Position numbers and translations under genes: made by a program
Part shown: one piece after another, positions 1 through 11,464 of the stretch
Layout: the number at the start of each line of letters is the position of its first letter
How positions within the stretch are numbered: position 1 is the first letter of the stretch
Source: Euglena gracilis
Taxonomy: Eukaryota; Euglenida; Euglenophyceae; Euglenales
Direction of reading: 5' to 3'
NCBI GenBank assembly: GCA_039621445.1
Contig: CP154956.1
Location: 64,620,257-64,684,256 of the forward strand
DNA length: 64,000 bases
The notes under the pieces: generated by a model
The model's input: the letters and a program-made list of their open reading frames with translations, nothing else
Database searches by the model: none
What the model was told of the DNA's origin: nothing

Positions 1-2356
1 GACAATGATAACAACATATATGTCAACATGTGTTTCCCTTTGCGCCAAAGCGCAATGAGTAGGCTCATGAAGAATGAAAATTTAAGAGTTACCTTGCGCC
101 AAGGCGCAAATAGAAATACAATTTTCAAAATTGCAAAAGCAACATGGCTTGCGCCGAAGCGCAAATATAACTGTTTAAAACTTATCTCACAACGCAGGGA
201 GAGAACGGCCCTGATAGAGTATGAACACCAGAGGGGATAGAGCACAAAATTGTAGTGCAGGTGGACGGAAGCCTACTCTCAGTCACGTTGACTTAAAATT
301 GGTCAACATTGCGCGTTGGCGCAAGTGCCACGTTGCTTTTACAGTTTTAAAAATGTATTTCTACTTGCGCTTTGGCGCAATATAACTCTTAAATTTCCAT
401 TCTGCATAAGCCTGCCCATTGCGCTACGGCGCAACAGCCATCAATTTTTATTTTCTATTTTTATCACTGCCGGTGGAGAGAGCAGTCCTGGAAGCATCTC
501 ATCACCAGAGCGAACAGAGCTCAAATGGAGGGAAGCCTTGCCTGGGACAGGAAGCCAATCCCCTGGTCTGTGAAAACAACCACCAACTTCTTGATATCCA
601 GACGTGCCTTGTCCTGTGCGTTGTGAGCCCAACTGCCAGTGCCAGAGATTCCTCCCACTTGCCTCGTAGTTAAGCATGCCCGAGGGCCCTTCTTTTTGGC
701 TGCCGACTTTTGAAAGTCGGAAAATACCTTTTTGGAAAAGAACAGGCACCAGATGAACCCTGGGAATCACAGCCGAGGAAACAGTTTTGGGCGCCAAAAA
801 GGTGTTTTAAAGAAGCTCGTCACCCCCCTTTCCTCACCAAGGATTTGAAGCACACAACTTTGGGGATGAGCGAATGGAATTGAGAGATCGAAATGGTGCA
901 TTAACAACGGCGGAGAAGGGAAGACATGTTGACACACTTTTTTTTTCAGTAATTGCAACCCACCAGACAGCCACATCACACCAGGCAGATGGAGGAGATG
1001 GTTCAGCTGAAAAAGATCTTTCTGTCAACATCCCAAAAAACCCTACTTTGTGCACCGAGTGCAAGGTCACTGAGGCTCCACAGCCCACCGCCCACGATTC
1101 GTCTTATTGGAACAGCCACTGCCTCCCCAGTGCCTGAATAGTTCAAAAGCGCCAACCCAGTTTTGGGCACAGCAGCGCTCAAACCCCCCTCATCATTCTC
1201 CTCTATCGCCCACCTTCTCACGGAGCACGAACACATTCAAATACATCTGCTTTTTGAAAAGACATTTGCGCTTTAGCGCAAATTTTTAACTTGCGCTTAA
1301 GCGCAAATTAAAAATTTGCGCTTAAGCGCAAGTTAAAACAGAAGCCCCCTGAGCTTATGGGAGTCCCTCTGATGTGTTACGGTGTGTTGGGGGCCTCTCT
1401 GCACGGCCAGTGTGCGGGCTTGGTGAGGAAATACCTTGCGCCGAAGCGCAAAGCATCATACAAAAAACGAGAAGTGCAAACAGGGGGTTGACGTGTAATC
1501 TGAATGATCAAGCAGTGCATTACGTAGGTATGTCCTTTGCGCTTCGGCGCAAGGTATTTCCTCACCAAGCCCGCACACTGGCCGTGCAGAGAGGGGCCCC
1601 CAACACACCGTAACACATCAGAGGGACTCCCATAAGCTCAGGGGGCTTCTGTTTTAACTTGCGCTTAAGCGAAGCGCAAGTTAAAAATTTGCGCTTAAGC
1701 GCAAATGTCCACAAACATTGCCTTCTGTGCCCGGCAGTGTGGGGCTTGGCGTTGCTCACCAAGCCCCACATTGCTGTTGGGAGAGGTCCCTGGGCTTGCC
1801 CTCAATCCCCCCAACCCCCCCCACCTGGGTGGTTCCTGCTGTACCGCTCCTCACACTTCAAGCACCCAGGGATCACAACTCTGTGACATGCCGTTTTTTT
1901 CCAACTTTTCACAACGTGTGTGTAGAGTCCACCCTCTGGATGCCTCAGCAGCCAACTCTTCACGGACATATCACAGAGCCAAAAAAAGCAACAAAAAGGG
2001 TTTCATTACTCCCGGACTGTGTGGCACCATCCGGGGAACACAGTCAAAGCTTCAAAAACGAGGGACTCGCACCGGGGGTTTTGGCCCTTTTTTTTGGGAA
2101 AATTCACGTGTCCCGGCGGTCAAACCCAGGGATTTGGACCATTTTCAAAATGGTGAACAGGCTGAAAAACACCAAAATTGGGCCTGTTCCCCAGGTTCCA
2201 ACATCGGAAAATGATGCACACGCCGCCATGGAGGGTCTCCGCGGAACCAGAGGGTCAAAAGGGTGGGTTCTACCGCCGGGTCTCAAAGAAATCGAAAATT
2301 TGCGCGAAAGCGCAAGCTAAAAATCAAAACCTTAAGTGCGAGTTAGGCCGCCTAAG
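1..2356. mobile_element. CTTAG-family element, copy A, truncated by the window start
   Basis: This stretch aligns throughout with 47164-49524 of copy B. It ends with the same terminal repeat (2333-2356, reading ...AGTTAGGCCGCCTAAG). The left end lies outside the window. It is packed with short palindromes of the form TTGCGC-NNNN-GCGCAA, where the centre is usually TTAA, TTTG, CCGA or CCAA. A long inverted repeat lies at 1263-1706. No open frame inside resembles a transposase, so the copy looks non-autonomous. The identity with copy B and the terminal repeat are seen directly; the transposon label is inferred from copy B, where the target duplication is visible. Confidence 0.8.
1263..1706. repeat. 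Large hairpin inside copy A
   Basis: Two arms of about 170 bases (roughly 1263-1452 and 1536-1706) are reverse complements, separated by about 85 bases. Each arm contains the same GC-rich core (GTGTTACGGTGTGTTGGGGG on one strand) bordered by TTGCGCTTAAGCGCAA palindromes. The same hairpin recurs in copy B at about 48430-48890, so it belongs to the element. Confidence 0.8.
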
Positions 2357-3240
2357 ATCATCTCAGGCGGCCGATCTCGCACTCGACATGTATTTGGCTG
2401 GCCACGGCGCACAAAGGTCCAATTTTTGAAAATACCAATAAATGGCACCCAGATCTGAACACAGTCAGCATGTGGCCTGGTGCCATTGGACCGCAGGGGC
2501 AAGACGATTTGGGAAGGTGAGACTGAGCCCTACACGGAACGCTCAAAATATTATGTATTATTTATTTCACCATTGTTTGGGGGGGGGGATGCGCTAGCCT
2601 GCCCTCAGAAAAAAAAAGTGCAAAAATGCTCAAAATTTGAGAGAACACAATAACCACAAAAATGCAAAATTTGCCCAAAAACATGCAAACATGTCACCAA
2701 ATCGACAATAATTGTGTGGAATTATGAGGAAATGTCAGTTTCAAAAAAAAATCAAAAAAGTGCAAAAATTTGTAAAAAAAAGTTTAAAATTTCGAAAAGT
2801 GTGAAAATAAAAAAAAAAATGTGCAAAAAAGCAAAATGTGCTAAAAAAAAAAACAAAAAAAAAAAAACGCGCAAAAAATGTGCAAATACATGCAGTTTAT
2901 GAAAAATTAAAAAAATGCACAAAAATGTGAGAAAAAATGTGAAATGCATCCCCCCCCTGCATTGTTGAATACCCTCTTGTTTTAGAGTTCTTTTCAACAG
3001 GTTCCCAGCAGCTCGGTTGCTCTGAAGTGGATGAGGAAACTGAATCCGAACCATGAGACCCAAAACATTTTTTGCTTAACTCCCACAGAGCAAAAGAGCG
3101 CACGGACCGGAAGACTGCCATTCATTGGTGGAGTCAGGTGCCCAGTGGCTGGGAAAACCACCGCAGTGTTCAAAGTTGGGGCAAGGCCCCAAGCCGCAGG
3201 GAGGCCGGAGGAGGGGAGGGGGCTCAGTGGAACAAGACAG
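2357..3240. other. Non-coding stretch with A-rich low-complexity block
   Basis: Immediately after copy A, 2361-2390 carries a degraded version of the same terminal repeat in the opposite direction (CTCAGGCGGCC followed by CTCGCACT). From about 2600 to 2935 the plus strand is A-rich, with repeats of the kind GCAAAAATG; the lysine-rich frame it produces is a composition artefact. No gene is seen. Confidence 0.5.
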
Positions 3241-3242
3241 TG

Positions 3243-3335
3243 CTCTGCAGGGCCCCCGCCAGGGCGTCCAAGTCCCGCAACACCGGACTGGTGGTGGGCA
3301 GCACCGCCGCGGCCCAGTCGCCCCCGGGCCTCCGC
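3243..3335 (-). CDS. Candidate exon of unrecognised minus-strand gene
   Basis: A GC-rich island whose best minus-strand frame reads GDWAAAVLPTTSPVLRDLDAL and continues to LAGALQS. The composition (Leu/Ala/Asp, few Cys or Trp) and third-position GC match the surely coding AFG2B exons, while the other two frames are Pro/Arg/Gly-rich. It may join the next exon upstream (3480-3630) across a GC-rich gap of about 150 bases. No domain is recognised and the boundaries are approximate. Confidence 0.4.
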
Positions 3336-3479
3336 CGTCTCCCACGGAACGGGGCCCGGGGGCGGAAAAACGGTGCGCCAGGCGGACAGGGGGGCACACT
3401 GTCGATTGAAAAAAAGTGAAACCCCAACCGCTGCCACCGCAACTGCCACAATCACACCAACAACAACAGGCACTCAACC

Positions 3480-3630
3480 CTCTCGCGGCGCGGGAGGCCC
3501 GGCCGCGGTACGCCCGCAGCAGCGCCGCGCCGCCAGCGTCCGGGGCATCCGCCGCCCACTCCTCCGCGCGGCGCCGGGCGCAGGCCACGACGTGGGGCAG
3601 CAGCACCGCCTCCAGCACGTGAGCCACGCC
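3480..3630 (-). CDS. Candidate helical exon, unrecognised gene
   Basis: The minus-strand frame contains VLEAVLLPHVVACARRRAEE followed by WAADAPDAGG and AALLRAYRGRASRAAR. It is Ala/Leu/Arg-rich with regular helix-like spacing and strong third-position GC. The flanks fall abruptly into AT-rich intron-like DNA. It is a probable exon of the same unrecognised gene as the exons at 9-19 kb, or of a gene downstream of it. No clean GT-AG pair could be fixed. Confidence 0.45.
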
Positions 3631-3639
3631 ACGCTGCAC

Positions 3640-5120
3640 GGCGCTGGGCTGTGGGGTCGGGCCGGCGGGGGCCGACACTGCAGGGGGGTGGATGGCGGAG
3701 GCACCACCCCAGGCGTACGTTCCAATACCACGTTCAAGCCGCGGAAAAGTGAAGTCGATGGGTGAAAATCCACCTCCATATGAAATGTGAGGGGGCATGT
3801 GCAGGAATTGTTTTTAAGGTGCATTAAAAACCTGATAAAACTTAAATTTTTGGCCAAAATGTAAAAAAAAAAAACCCTTAAAAAAACCTCAACAAATTCG
3901 TCCTGGAAAACTTTTCGGATTCGAGCAAAAAGAAGTTGCAAAATCTTGGCAAAACACAAGCCAACTCTGGGGGGAAAATGATTTCTGGCACCGTTGAAAC
4001 ATTGTCTATCCACCCAAAACTCAAAAAAAGAGGGTTTTTGAACTTTTTGATTTTCAACCTAGACCGACGTTGGTTCGATGCCCGGATGGCCCTTGGACCA
4101 CCCTTGGAAAATAGGAGCCTTAAAAAATTCTTAAAGTTTTTAAAATGCCTTCAAAAACCCAAAAAGAACCGAAAAAACTCCTCAAAAAGCCTAAAAGAAT
4201 TTTGAGGGAAAAAATAATGCCTGGTTTGGGAGGGGGTAAAATAATGTCTGGGATCCTTGGGACTTGACGTTGGGTCTAGAAAAATGTTATTTTTGAATTT
4301 CTGGTTTGGTACATTGGATGCACAGGTCAGGCTTTTGCGTAATGACCTCGAGGGGCGGGGTGGGGGGGGTCCACTGGTTAGCCATTTTATCTAGACACCG
4401 GAAAAAAGCAACTAGCTGGACCCTTCCCCAGGTGGGTCCGGGGGTCCCCTGACTAGTGGGAGGACATTTTTTCAGTCAGAACACTGATAGGAAGACAAAC
4501 ATCACTGGCAAGGAGCAGGTATGTGTGAGCAGTGGGCTGGTGGCATGGGTGGGCTTTCGTCGGGTATTATTTTCTTTCAAGTTCTGAGGCATTTTATGTC
4601 ATTCATGTTTTTCTATATAAAAAAAAACTCAGGCTTCTTTAATCTACTAATTTCCAAGGGCGGACCAAGGGCGAACTGAGGCCAGGCTTCTGCTTAAGGG
4701 TTAGCAGCCACATATCTCTTCAAGGTCCCTGGGGGGATTGCTGGGCTAGAGCTGGAAATTTGGGTTGGCTAGAAATTTGGGCTGGCCCGGCCCCCCCCCC
4801 CCCCGGGGGGGGAGGGGGGGAGGGCTGGACCCCAGTTGGACCTGAGCTGGGCCAGGCGAGCCAAAATTGGACAATTGCCAAAAAAAGACCTGCAAAACAC
4901 AGTTTGAAAGGAATAAGCTTCTGACAACCCTCCCAAAAACGCCCTGAAACACCCCCCAAACCCCCATTTTCGGCCAATTTTTCCAAAAATTTTCGGCTGG
5001 ACCCTCCAAAAGGGGGCTGGCTAGAAGGCTACCTCCCCCCCCCCCTGTCCAACGACCGCTAATGTTTGTCTCTGACCGGGGGGGGGGGGGTCATTAAAAT
5101 AGCCAATGTTCGTCTCTGAC
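3640..5120. other. Repeat-derived non-coding DNA
   Basis: About 3930-4120 is a degraded relative of the interior of the hAT-type MITE at 5124: it shares a 'TTCTGGCACC..TTGAAACAT..ATCCACCCAAA' run. From 4340 to 5090 there are several poly-G/poly-C stems (for example 4790-4830 and 5030-5095). No open frame looks coding. Confidence 0.45.
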
Positions 5121-5123
5121 CAG

Positions 5124-5442
5124 CAGGGCGGTCCTTAAGCAAATAAAAAAAAAAACTCCGCTGTCCCAGCACACTCAATGAAAATATACAGGAAAACGGG
5201 CAAAGAAATTTGGCATTTCGTCGACAACAGGTCGACATCAGGGGAAAAAAACTGATTCTTGGCATCCTTGGAACATCGCCCATCCACCCAAATCATCAGA
5301 AAATGCGTTTTTTTTTGGACTTTTTAATTTTGGACCCCGTTCAAGTCCCAGTCCGGCCCTTGGTCGGCCCTTTGGCCGAAAGGGGGGGCGGTCCTTAAGA
5401 AAATTAAAAAAAAAACTTTCCCGTCCCTTAAGGACCGCCCTG
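5124..5442. mobile_element. hAT-type MITE, copy 1
   Basis: About 320 bp. It begins CAGGGCGGTCCTTAAG and ends with the reverse complement CTTAAGGACCGCCCTG. The flanking 8 bases are CTGACCAG on the left and CAGACCAG on the right, a 7 of 8 match. CAGGG ends with an 8-bp duplication are the hallmark of hAT elements. The interior matches copy 2 (28230-28539) along its length. It has no coding capacity. Confidence 0.8.
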
Positions 5443-6296
5443 CAGACCAGGGGGGGTGGTCGTTAGACAAGGGGGGGGGTAACATTATCAAGTCTCATTT
5501 CCCCAAGATCGTATACGAAAAGATCCTCTCTGACCGGGGGGTGGTCGTTGGACCAGCCCGGTCGTGGGACAAGGGGGGGGGAGGTACCAGCACCCCCCCG
5601 GGGGGGTGCTGCTGCAGCTGGGCTGGTCCAAAATTGTGGCTGGCTGCAGCAGCCCCCCCCCCGGGGGTTTTGCAAATCCTTAAAGAGATGCATGTTTTGC
5701 AGCACCCCCCCGGGGGGACTGCAGCTAGTCCAAATTCGGCTGGTGCAAATCCTAGTGCACCCCCCCCCCTCCGGGGATCCGCTTGCAGTCCTTGCTGACC
5801 AGTGTGAAGCACCGGAATTTTTGACCCCCCCCCAAAACCTGTGTGCATGGGTGGGTTTTCGAAAAGAGGGTGCGTGGTTTTGAACCCAGGAAAATCCCCT
5901 GGGGGTTGCTTACCTCCCTATGTCTAACAAACCCCCACTGGAAAAATTTCCTCTGGAGGTGCGCGCCGAGGTGAAAATAGGAATTTAATGAGTTTTCTCC
6001 CTGATTTTGTTCCCAAAACCTGCCAAAAAATGGGCATTTTTGACACACGACCCGACCCCCCAGGGGTCGACCCACCCAGCCACTCAACCAAAACTGGGGG
6101 TGTCAAATTTTTCCAAAATTTTGTGGATCATGAGGGGATAATGCAGGAAAAAATAACAAATGCGGAGTAAAAGTGTTCAAAATTGCTGTTGCTCACATTC
6201 CTGCAAGGATGCGAACCTGCAATTTTGGCTTGAAATACTGGGCCAAAAACGCCCAAACCAGCCCAGAATAGCCGAAAATACCTACCCCCCCCCCCG
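5443..6296. other. G/C-run stem region
   Basis: A chain of C-runs and G-runs that can pair (5463-5480, 5575-5600, 5655-5665, 5703-5718, 5760-5772). A segment at about 5630-5740 resembles 32080-32155 and 40430-40490 (AAATCCTTAA..AG..GCATG/CCTG). No gene is supported. Confidence 0.4.
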
Positions 6297-6850
6297 GGAA
6301 ACTGTCACCTGACAGGTTGGCCAGTACCGGGGACCCTGTCAACTTCCTATACTGACAGGTTGGCCAGTACCAGGGACCCTGACAGTTTCCTGGGCGGGAC
6401 CCTGACAATTTCCCGGGTAGGGCCGGTTGTGAAGGCGTTGGCGGTCGGGCAGTCGTAACAGGAGGTGCACGTACAGGAATTGACGATTGTGATGGTGCTG
6501 TTGCACGTACCGACAGCGCCGCTTGAGCAGGGGGTCTTGTTCTTTGTATGGGTACTGGTTGGTTGAACCTGCTGCTGATGCGGCAGGTTGGGATGAGGTT
6601 GATTGTGCAGTCGAAACTGCTTCACCCGTCTGCGGGGCCTTGGAAACTGAAACAGGTTGTGACGCAGTCGTAACTGCTTATACCGGTGTCGGTTGTGGTT
6701 CCGGGAAAGTCAATGAAAAATGACCCTGACAGGTTGGCCGGTACCGGGGACCCTGACAACTTCCTATACTGACAGGTTGGCCGGTACCGGGGACCCTGAC
6801 AGTTTCCCGGGCGGGACCCTGACAGGTTCTCGGGCATGACAGTTTCCCGG
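6297..6850. repeat. Duplicated GACAGGTTGGCC repeat block around a compositionally odd island
   Basis: The units GACAGGTTGGCCNGTACCNG and GGGACCCTGACANNTTCC recur at 6310-6410 and again at 6721-6850 as direct repeats. Between them, 6415-6720 has no homopolymers. On the minus strand two overlapping frames are rich in Ser/Thr/Pro/Gln/Ala (for example TTASQPVSVSKAPQTGE), broken by a stop and a shift. It could be a decayed low-complexity exon captured inside a repeat. Confidence 0.5.
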
Positions 6851-6859
6851 GGGGGGGGG

Positions 6860-7530
6860 GGGGTGTAGGTAGCCTAATTGATACAACGTGAATGTAAGTA
6901 GCCCAAAATACCGCAAACTGGCTCCAAAATGAACCAAATTATAATATAATCCCAAATCTATGACTTATGCAAAAAAGATTGGACTGTATGGAACTCTCCC
7001 TTGCTTTAGGAACACGTTTTTACCTCCCTCCTGGTCCTCCTGAGGATCAGAAAGTGTTGGTGTAAACCACCACCCAGGATAAACATGTATCCCTTCCAGG
7101 GATATAGTATAGGGAAGCCCTGAGGGGGGGGGGGTCGGACCCCACCCTCCTATTTCAAACAGACGACTGAGAAAAAAAACTTAAAATGTAGAAACAGTGC
7201 AGAACTGATGGGTTTGAGCTTTCTCCACATCACAATGCAATAAATAAAACTAACTAATGAATAAACACACACAACAAAAATGTGTTGAGTTATTTTCTTA
7301 AGATGAACAAAAAATTGAGGATTTTCGACGGAAAAAAACCTCAAAACATCCTACTTGGGGGGGTCAAGGCGGTGGCTGCGGACCAACTCTTTCCAAACAT
7401 TTTAGTACCAATGCCCTCCAACGGAAGAAACCCCCTACCTCTCTCTCAAACATCCTTGCCCCCTCAGGACAACTTTGACTGCCCAAACAATAAGCCCGTG
7501 CATGATCCAAAATTGCTCTCGCAATAAAAC
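6860..7530. other. Non-coding, nothing recognised
   Basis: AT-rich sequence with one G-run (7125-7135). No coding frame, tRNA or element ends could be identified. Confidence 0.4.
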
Positions 7531-7547
7531 GAAGAATGAAAAGAAAT

Positions 7548-7567
7548 GATGATGATGGTGGTGGTGG

Positions 7568-7612
<45 letters not shown>
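7548..7612. repeat. (GAT)n / (GGT)n microsatellite
   Basis: Tandem GAT trinucleotides with an early GGT patch; on the minus strand they would read as poly-His, but the surroundings are not coding. Confidence 0.95.
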
Positions 7613-7613
<1 letters not shown>

Positions 7614-7917
7614 TCATAAAAAATGATACAAAATGTTTCCTTGAACAGAAAAAAATTGGCTTTTCTGGGCCTGAAAAAAAAACTTCATTTTCTTCATTGC
7701 TTTTTCCCAAGAAAGCAAATCATGCGGGATTATTCAGGATTATTATGCAGGATTATGTGGTCCGCAATCCCCCCCCAAACCCCACCCAAAATTGGCAAAA
7801 ACTCTTGAAAAAATTTCCGGTCCGGCGTTTGGCCTGGCCGGACTGACCAATACATTCCACCACTTGGGGGGGACCAGCGGCCGTCACTCTCGGCCCCCCC
7901 CCCGCCCCAAAGGCAGG

Positions 7918-8223
7918 GGTCACACCAGAGTTCAACGACTCTGTGGGTGCGCCGCCTGTCCCCTGCAACGCGCAGAACAACGCTGACGGCACTGCAGGGG
8001 CCGCAGATACTAAAAGCATGTGCGACGCTGTCGGATTCATTGATGACAGACTGCAGGCCACGTGGGAGACTTCCTGCAAAGGTTGACCGCTTGGGGCTGG
8101 GTGTTGACATTCCAATTTCAAAAACAAGCCATCCATCCGCTCCTCTGCAATGGGGAGTTAAAAAATCAAACAATTCAGAGGATGAATATGAGCGATTGAA
8201 ATTCTTGCTGGCCATGCTTGGGT
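7918..8223 (+). CDS. Possible plus-strand exon(s), frame-shifted
   Basis: From 7918 one plus frame reads VTPEFNDSVGAPPVPCNAQN and on to DAVGFIDDRLQATWETSC before a stop at about 8085. An overlapping second frame continues with KVDRLGLGVDIPISK and ends in EYERLKFLLAMLG at 8223. Both parts have ordinary protein composition, unlike nearby noise. This could be one decayed ORF with a shift, or two exons (AAAG|GTTGAC is a possible donor near 8077). No family is recognised. Confidence 0.3.
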
Positions 8224-8244
8224 GATGGGCTCATGCTTGTGCTT

Positions 8245-8870
8245 ACCAACCGGGGGGGGAGGGGGGTGGGTGCTATAGGGTGCCTGCCCCTAGCAGGCAC
8301 ACCCCTTAGTTGCACTAAGGCTTCTTGTCTGTTTATGCCCGGCGCCAACTTCGCTTCTGGCCCAGCTTGCAGTGTGGTGAGTGGCCAGGTACCCCTTACA
8401 CCAGTGCTCTTTTGTTGCTTCGCCTGGCCGGGTGAGCAACTCTGGTGTAATTCCAGCACTGTAGGGACATACACTCACCTTGTGTGGTTGGTGTGGTTCC
8501 CGTGGGTGGGTCTACACCCTTGCGCCCCAGTGCTGCTCTTGCCTCCTACCCTCTTCCCACTTTTCTGTGCGGGGGATGCATGGTGCGGGCACAACACCAT
8601 GACTTGAAAAATTCTAGCAGGCAAATTCTAGCCTAGCAGGCACACCCCCCGGGGGGGGTCTGGGGGACCCAGAAAACTTTCATTGAAAATGGGCTTTTCT
8701 CTGGGCCCCTGGCGCAGAAGGAGGGGGGAGCCTGAGGCGGAGGGGGGTGCCTGCTGTGGGCAGGCACCCCCAAAAACCCTACCCCCCCCCCGCGGGGGGG
8801 GGGGTCGGATGGGGTGCTATAGGGTGCCTGCCCCTAGCACCCCCCCCCCGCAGGGTAGGCACCTGACTAA
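8245..8870. repeat. Direct repeats with AGGGTGCCTGCCCCTAGC core
   Basis: GGGTGCTATAGGGTGCCTGC followed by CCCTAGC occurs at about 8269-8297 and again at about 8813-8840, with CAGGCACACC arms and long C/G runs between (8646-8660, 8782-8803). It looks like one short element with repeated ends. A looser relative with GTGCTATGGGGTGCGTGCCC lies at 41578-41600. Confidence 0.5.
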
Positions 8871-9161
8871 GCACAAGCCTGGCTGGGCTATTGGGCAAAA
8901 GCAATACACCATTGCTCGGTTTTGCTTTGCTTGCATGCTTTGACACTGCAATGAAAATCTATTTTGTTTGCAGCGGATTTATTTTCTTTATTTTCTTATC
9001 CGGAAGATGACCCTGGGAAAGGTGGATAAGAACCGGCGGGGTGGTCCTCCAGGCATGGAGAGGTCCAAAGACACGTGCTTTTTTTAAATAAAAAAAAGGC
9101 TGCACTGTCTTCCCTGAACTTTGTCCATTTTTTTCCACGGTGTTCCTCAATCGGCACTGCC

Positions 9162-9325
9162 TCAGAGCTCCTGCGGTCTGCTCGGGGCTGGCCCATCTGC
9201 TCCCCCAACGGGGCGGTCCTCCTGCAGCAGGGGGCAGTGCTGCAGCCACGCCATCCGCCGCACGCCGGGCGGCGCGCACGCCAGCAGCGCGGCGGCGGGG
9301 CCGGCGGCGGTTTGGGGGACGGGGC
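9162..9325 (-). CDS. Candidate exon, possible C-terminal end of unrecognised gene
   Basis: The minus frame runs VPQTAAGPAAALLACAPPGV then RRMAWLQHCPLLQEDRPVGG and ADGPAPSRPQEL, followed by TGA at 9164-9162. GC at third positions is high and the flanks become AT-rich at once. It may be the last exon of the gene whose exons run from 19.8 kb, with 3.2-3.6 kb then belonging to another gene, or the stop may lie beyond an unseen donor. No domain is recognised. Confidence 0.45.
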
Positions 9326-9329
9326 CGGG

Positions 9330-10555
9330 CTTGCGGCAGGGCCCCGGGACCTCCATATGGAGGCGGGGAAGGCCCGGCGAAAGGAAGAAGGTCCGAAAAC
9401 CCACCCCCTAGACACACAAACACATCAAACACATTACAAATAAAAGCCCACCCACCCACCCACCGACTCCAATCTGCCTGCTTGGACACTCACCAACCCA
9501 CCCACATCCACACCTACTGCCCCATCCACACACGCATCCACCCACACAGGCAGACACACATTTGCATGTAATAATGCACATGGTTGTGGGTATGAGGCAA
9601 ACATCATTACTGGGAAGCAGAAGAGGTGGATTGCCGGTGCCCTGCAGGCAGGACTCCTCCTCGCTTGCTGCCATGTGGCCAAATGGCTCCCAGCCCTGTG
9701 AGATGGAGAAGGACAAGTTGTGAAGGGTGGATGGATGCAATGCAAGGATGAGGAAGTCCTTTTGGGAAGAGGGAATGGGGGCGCACTCTTCCTCCATGTG
9801 GCCATGACAGCGCCAGAGAAAGCCCAGTCGCTTCTATGCTTGGCATGCAGTGAAATAGGCTGTCTCCCCAGAGCCTGAATAATAGAGAGACACTGTTCGT
9901 TCAGTACGGAACGGGAATAATTCTCCAAAAGGACCCAGTGGGTTACATCCCCCCCCCCCTGTCCTTGACACGCCAAAATACTAGCAAAATGTGGTTGACA
10001 CAGCGGGCATGTCAGGGACACGCCATGTAATGTGCACTGTACAATAAAGAAAATTGCATTTTGGGTACAGGAGAAGTGCGGTTGACGCGGGGGGTGTCAT
10101 AGACAAGCCTTGTCAAGGACAAGGGGGATGCACCGAAAGCCAAAACTTTAACTTCAATTTGAGGGCGGGGGGGGGGGGGCTATTTTGCATCAGCCTCTCT
10201 TTCCATCCCAAATATTTTCTTTGTGGTAGAATCCAGAATCCGTACATCGTTTTTCTTTCAGAAGCAGAAAATTCTCCTTGAGCGAGGCAAAAATCAACAC
10301 AAAACAGGAAGCCAAAAGTTGAGACAGATATCCATTCATGTTAAAAAAGTTCAAACCCCCGGGTTTCAACTCCGGCAGACGTAAATTTTCCTAAAACAGG
10401 GTCGAAACCCCCGTTGCGAGTCGTGAAAATCCCGAGGAGTATTTAATAGTACTATGGGGATGGATCGGCTGGACTTTCATTGCTGAAAACCAGCTGGGTG
10501 GTCAGGTTTTTTGGGGGGGTGGACGATTCAGTTATGTTCCCAGCTGCACAACGCC
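9330..10555. other. Intron-like DNA
   Basis: A CCAC/CACA-rich low-complexity tract lies at about 9440-9560. The rest is AT-rich with G-runs (9945-9960, 10168-10180). No exon is supported. Confidence 0.4.
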
Positions 10556-10561
10556 ACACAC

Positions 10562-10770
10562 CTCATGGACCTCCCGGGCCGCCCACATGGCCAGCGCGCC
10601 GCATGCATCCCGCTCCGAAACGTGCGTCCAATACAAGGCCGGCCACCGCTGCCGCCATTCCCGCAGCCCCCGCAGCACCGCTGCCCATGCCCCGACCTCG
10701 ACACCGTCCGCCGCCGTAACCACCACCGAGCTGTCTGGCATGGCCTCCGAGCGGTGCCGGTCTGCCGCGA
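10562..10770 (-). CDS. Internal exon with canonical splice sites, unrecognised gene
   Basis: The acceptor is strong on the minus strand (CCTTCCCCAG just before 10770) and the donor is GAG|GTGTGTGG at 10561-10560. The open frame between encodes DRHRSEAMPDSSVVVTAADG, then VEVGAWAAVLRGLREWRQRW and PALYWTHVSERDACG..MWAAREVHE. It is about 69 residues, rich in Trp and Ala. A late W-T-H-V stretch recalls RNase H folds slightly, but the catalytic acid pattern is not seen, so no function is assigned. Confidence 0.6.
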
Positions 10771-11464
10771 CTGGGGAAGGGCGAAGGCCCTCCCGGTGTA
10801 GAGTGTCGCCAACATCGGGACACGGCCGCTACGGCAGGCACTTGCCGGGAGCCATTCCTGACAAATCAACAGAAAAAACTGACCCGCCTTTGCTGAATCC
10901 ATAGACATTGCAGTCCCATCTGTTGCATATTCTGTGTTGACGGGAGCAGCACAGAACCTAACCCACAGTAATGTGTTGAGAACAAAAGGGTTTCTGCATC
11001 CTTAAACATTCCTCATGCCAAACAGAGATAAAAATTTCTTCAGGGTGAGAAACGTTGTATGGCCAACATTTCAAGACATGATTTCGTGCGGTTTTATATG
11101 CTGCGTCGTGTGTATGCCTGGTCTTAGACAATTAGAGGCACCCCCCCCCCGGGCTGAGTGTTGCAACGCCTCAAAATTCAGCCTAATCAGAGGTTTTTTT
11201 TAGAACCTGGGCGGGTCCGGATAAACCCCCCCCCAGGGGGGACTCGGGGGGGGGGACCACTTTGAGGGGTCAATTTGGGTTCCAAAAACTTTTAACACCC
11301 CGCCTCTGTCGCGGTGTTAGCCCTCAGCCCTCAGCCCGATCCCCCACAGGGGGGGGGGTCGGCCGGGACGCACCCACCCCCTCCTCCCCTCCCGGGTTGC
11401 AGAACTTTAAAAAAAAATAAATAGCCTGATCGCCCACTAGTCCTGCAATGGTCCGCACAGGGGG
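10771..11464. other. Intron-like DNA
   Basis: AT-rich sequence with C/G stems at 11140-11150, 11226-11255 and 11341-11360. No coding frame was found. Confidence 0.4.

Noticed and set aside
1374-1616. Twin ORFs on opposite strands with the same N-terminus
   Set aside because: They arise from the arms of the central hairpin of the element.
2714-2902. Lys-rich plus-strand ORF
   Set aside because: A-rich low-complexity DNA; no start context or splice sites.
7435-7710. Poly-histidine ORF on the minus strand
   Set aside because: It is the (GAT)n microsatellite, with noise on both sides.
10562-10770. RNase H domain in the Trp-rich exon
   Set aside because: Only a WTHV-like stretch is similar; the acidic catalytic residues are not in the right places.
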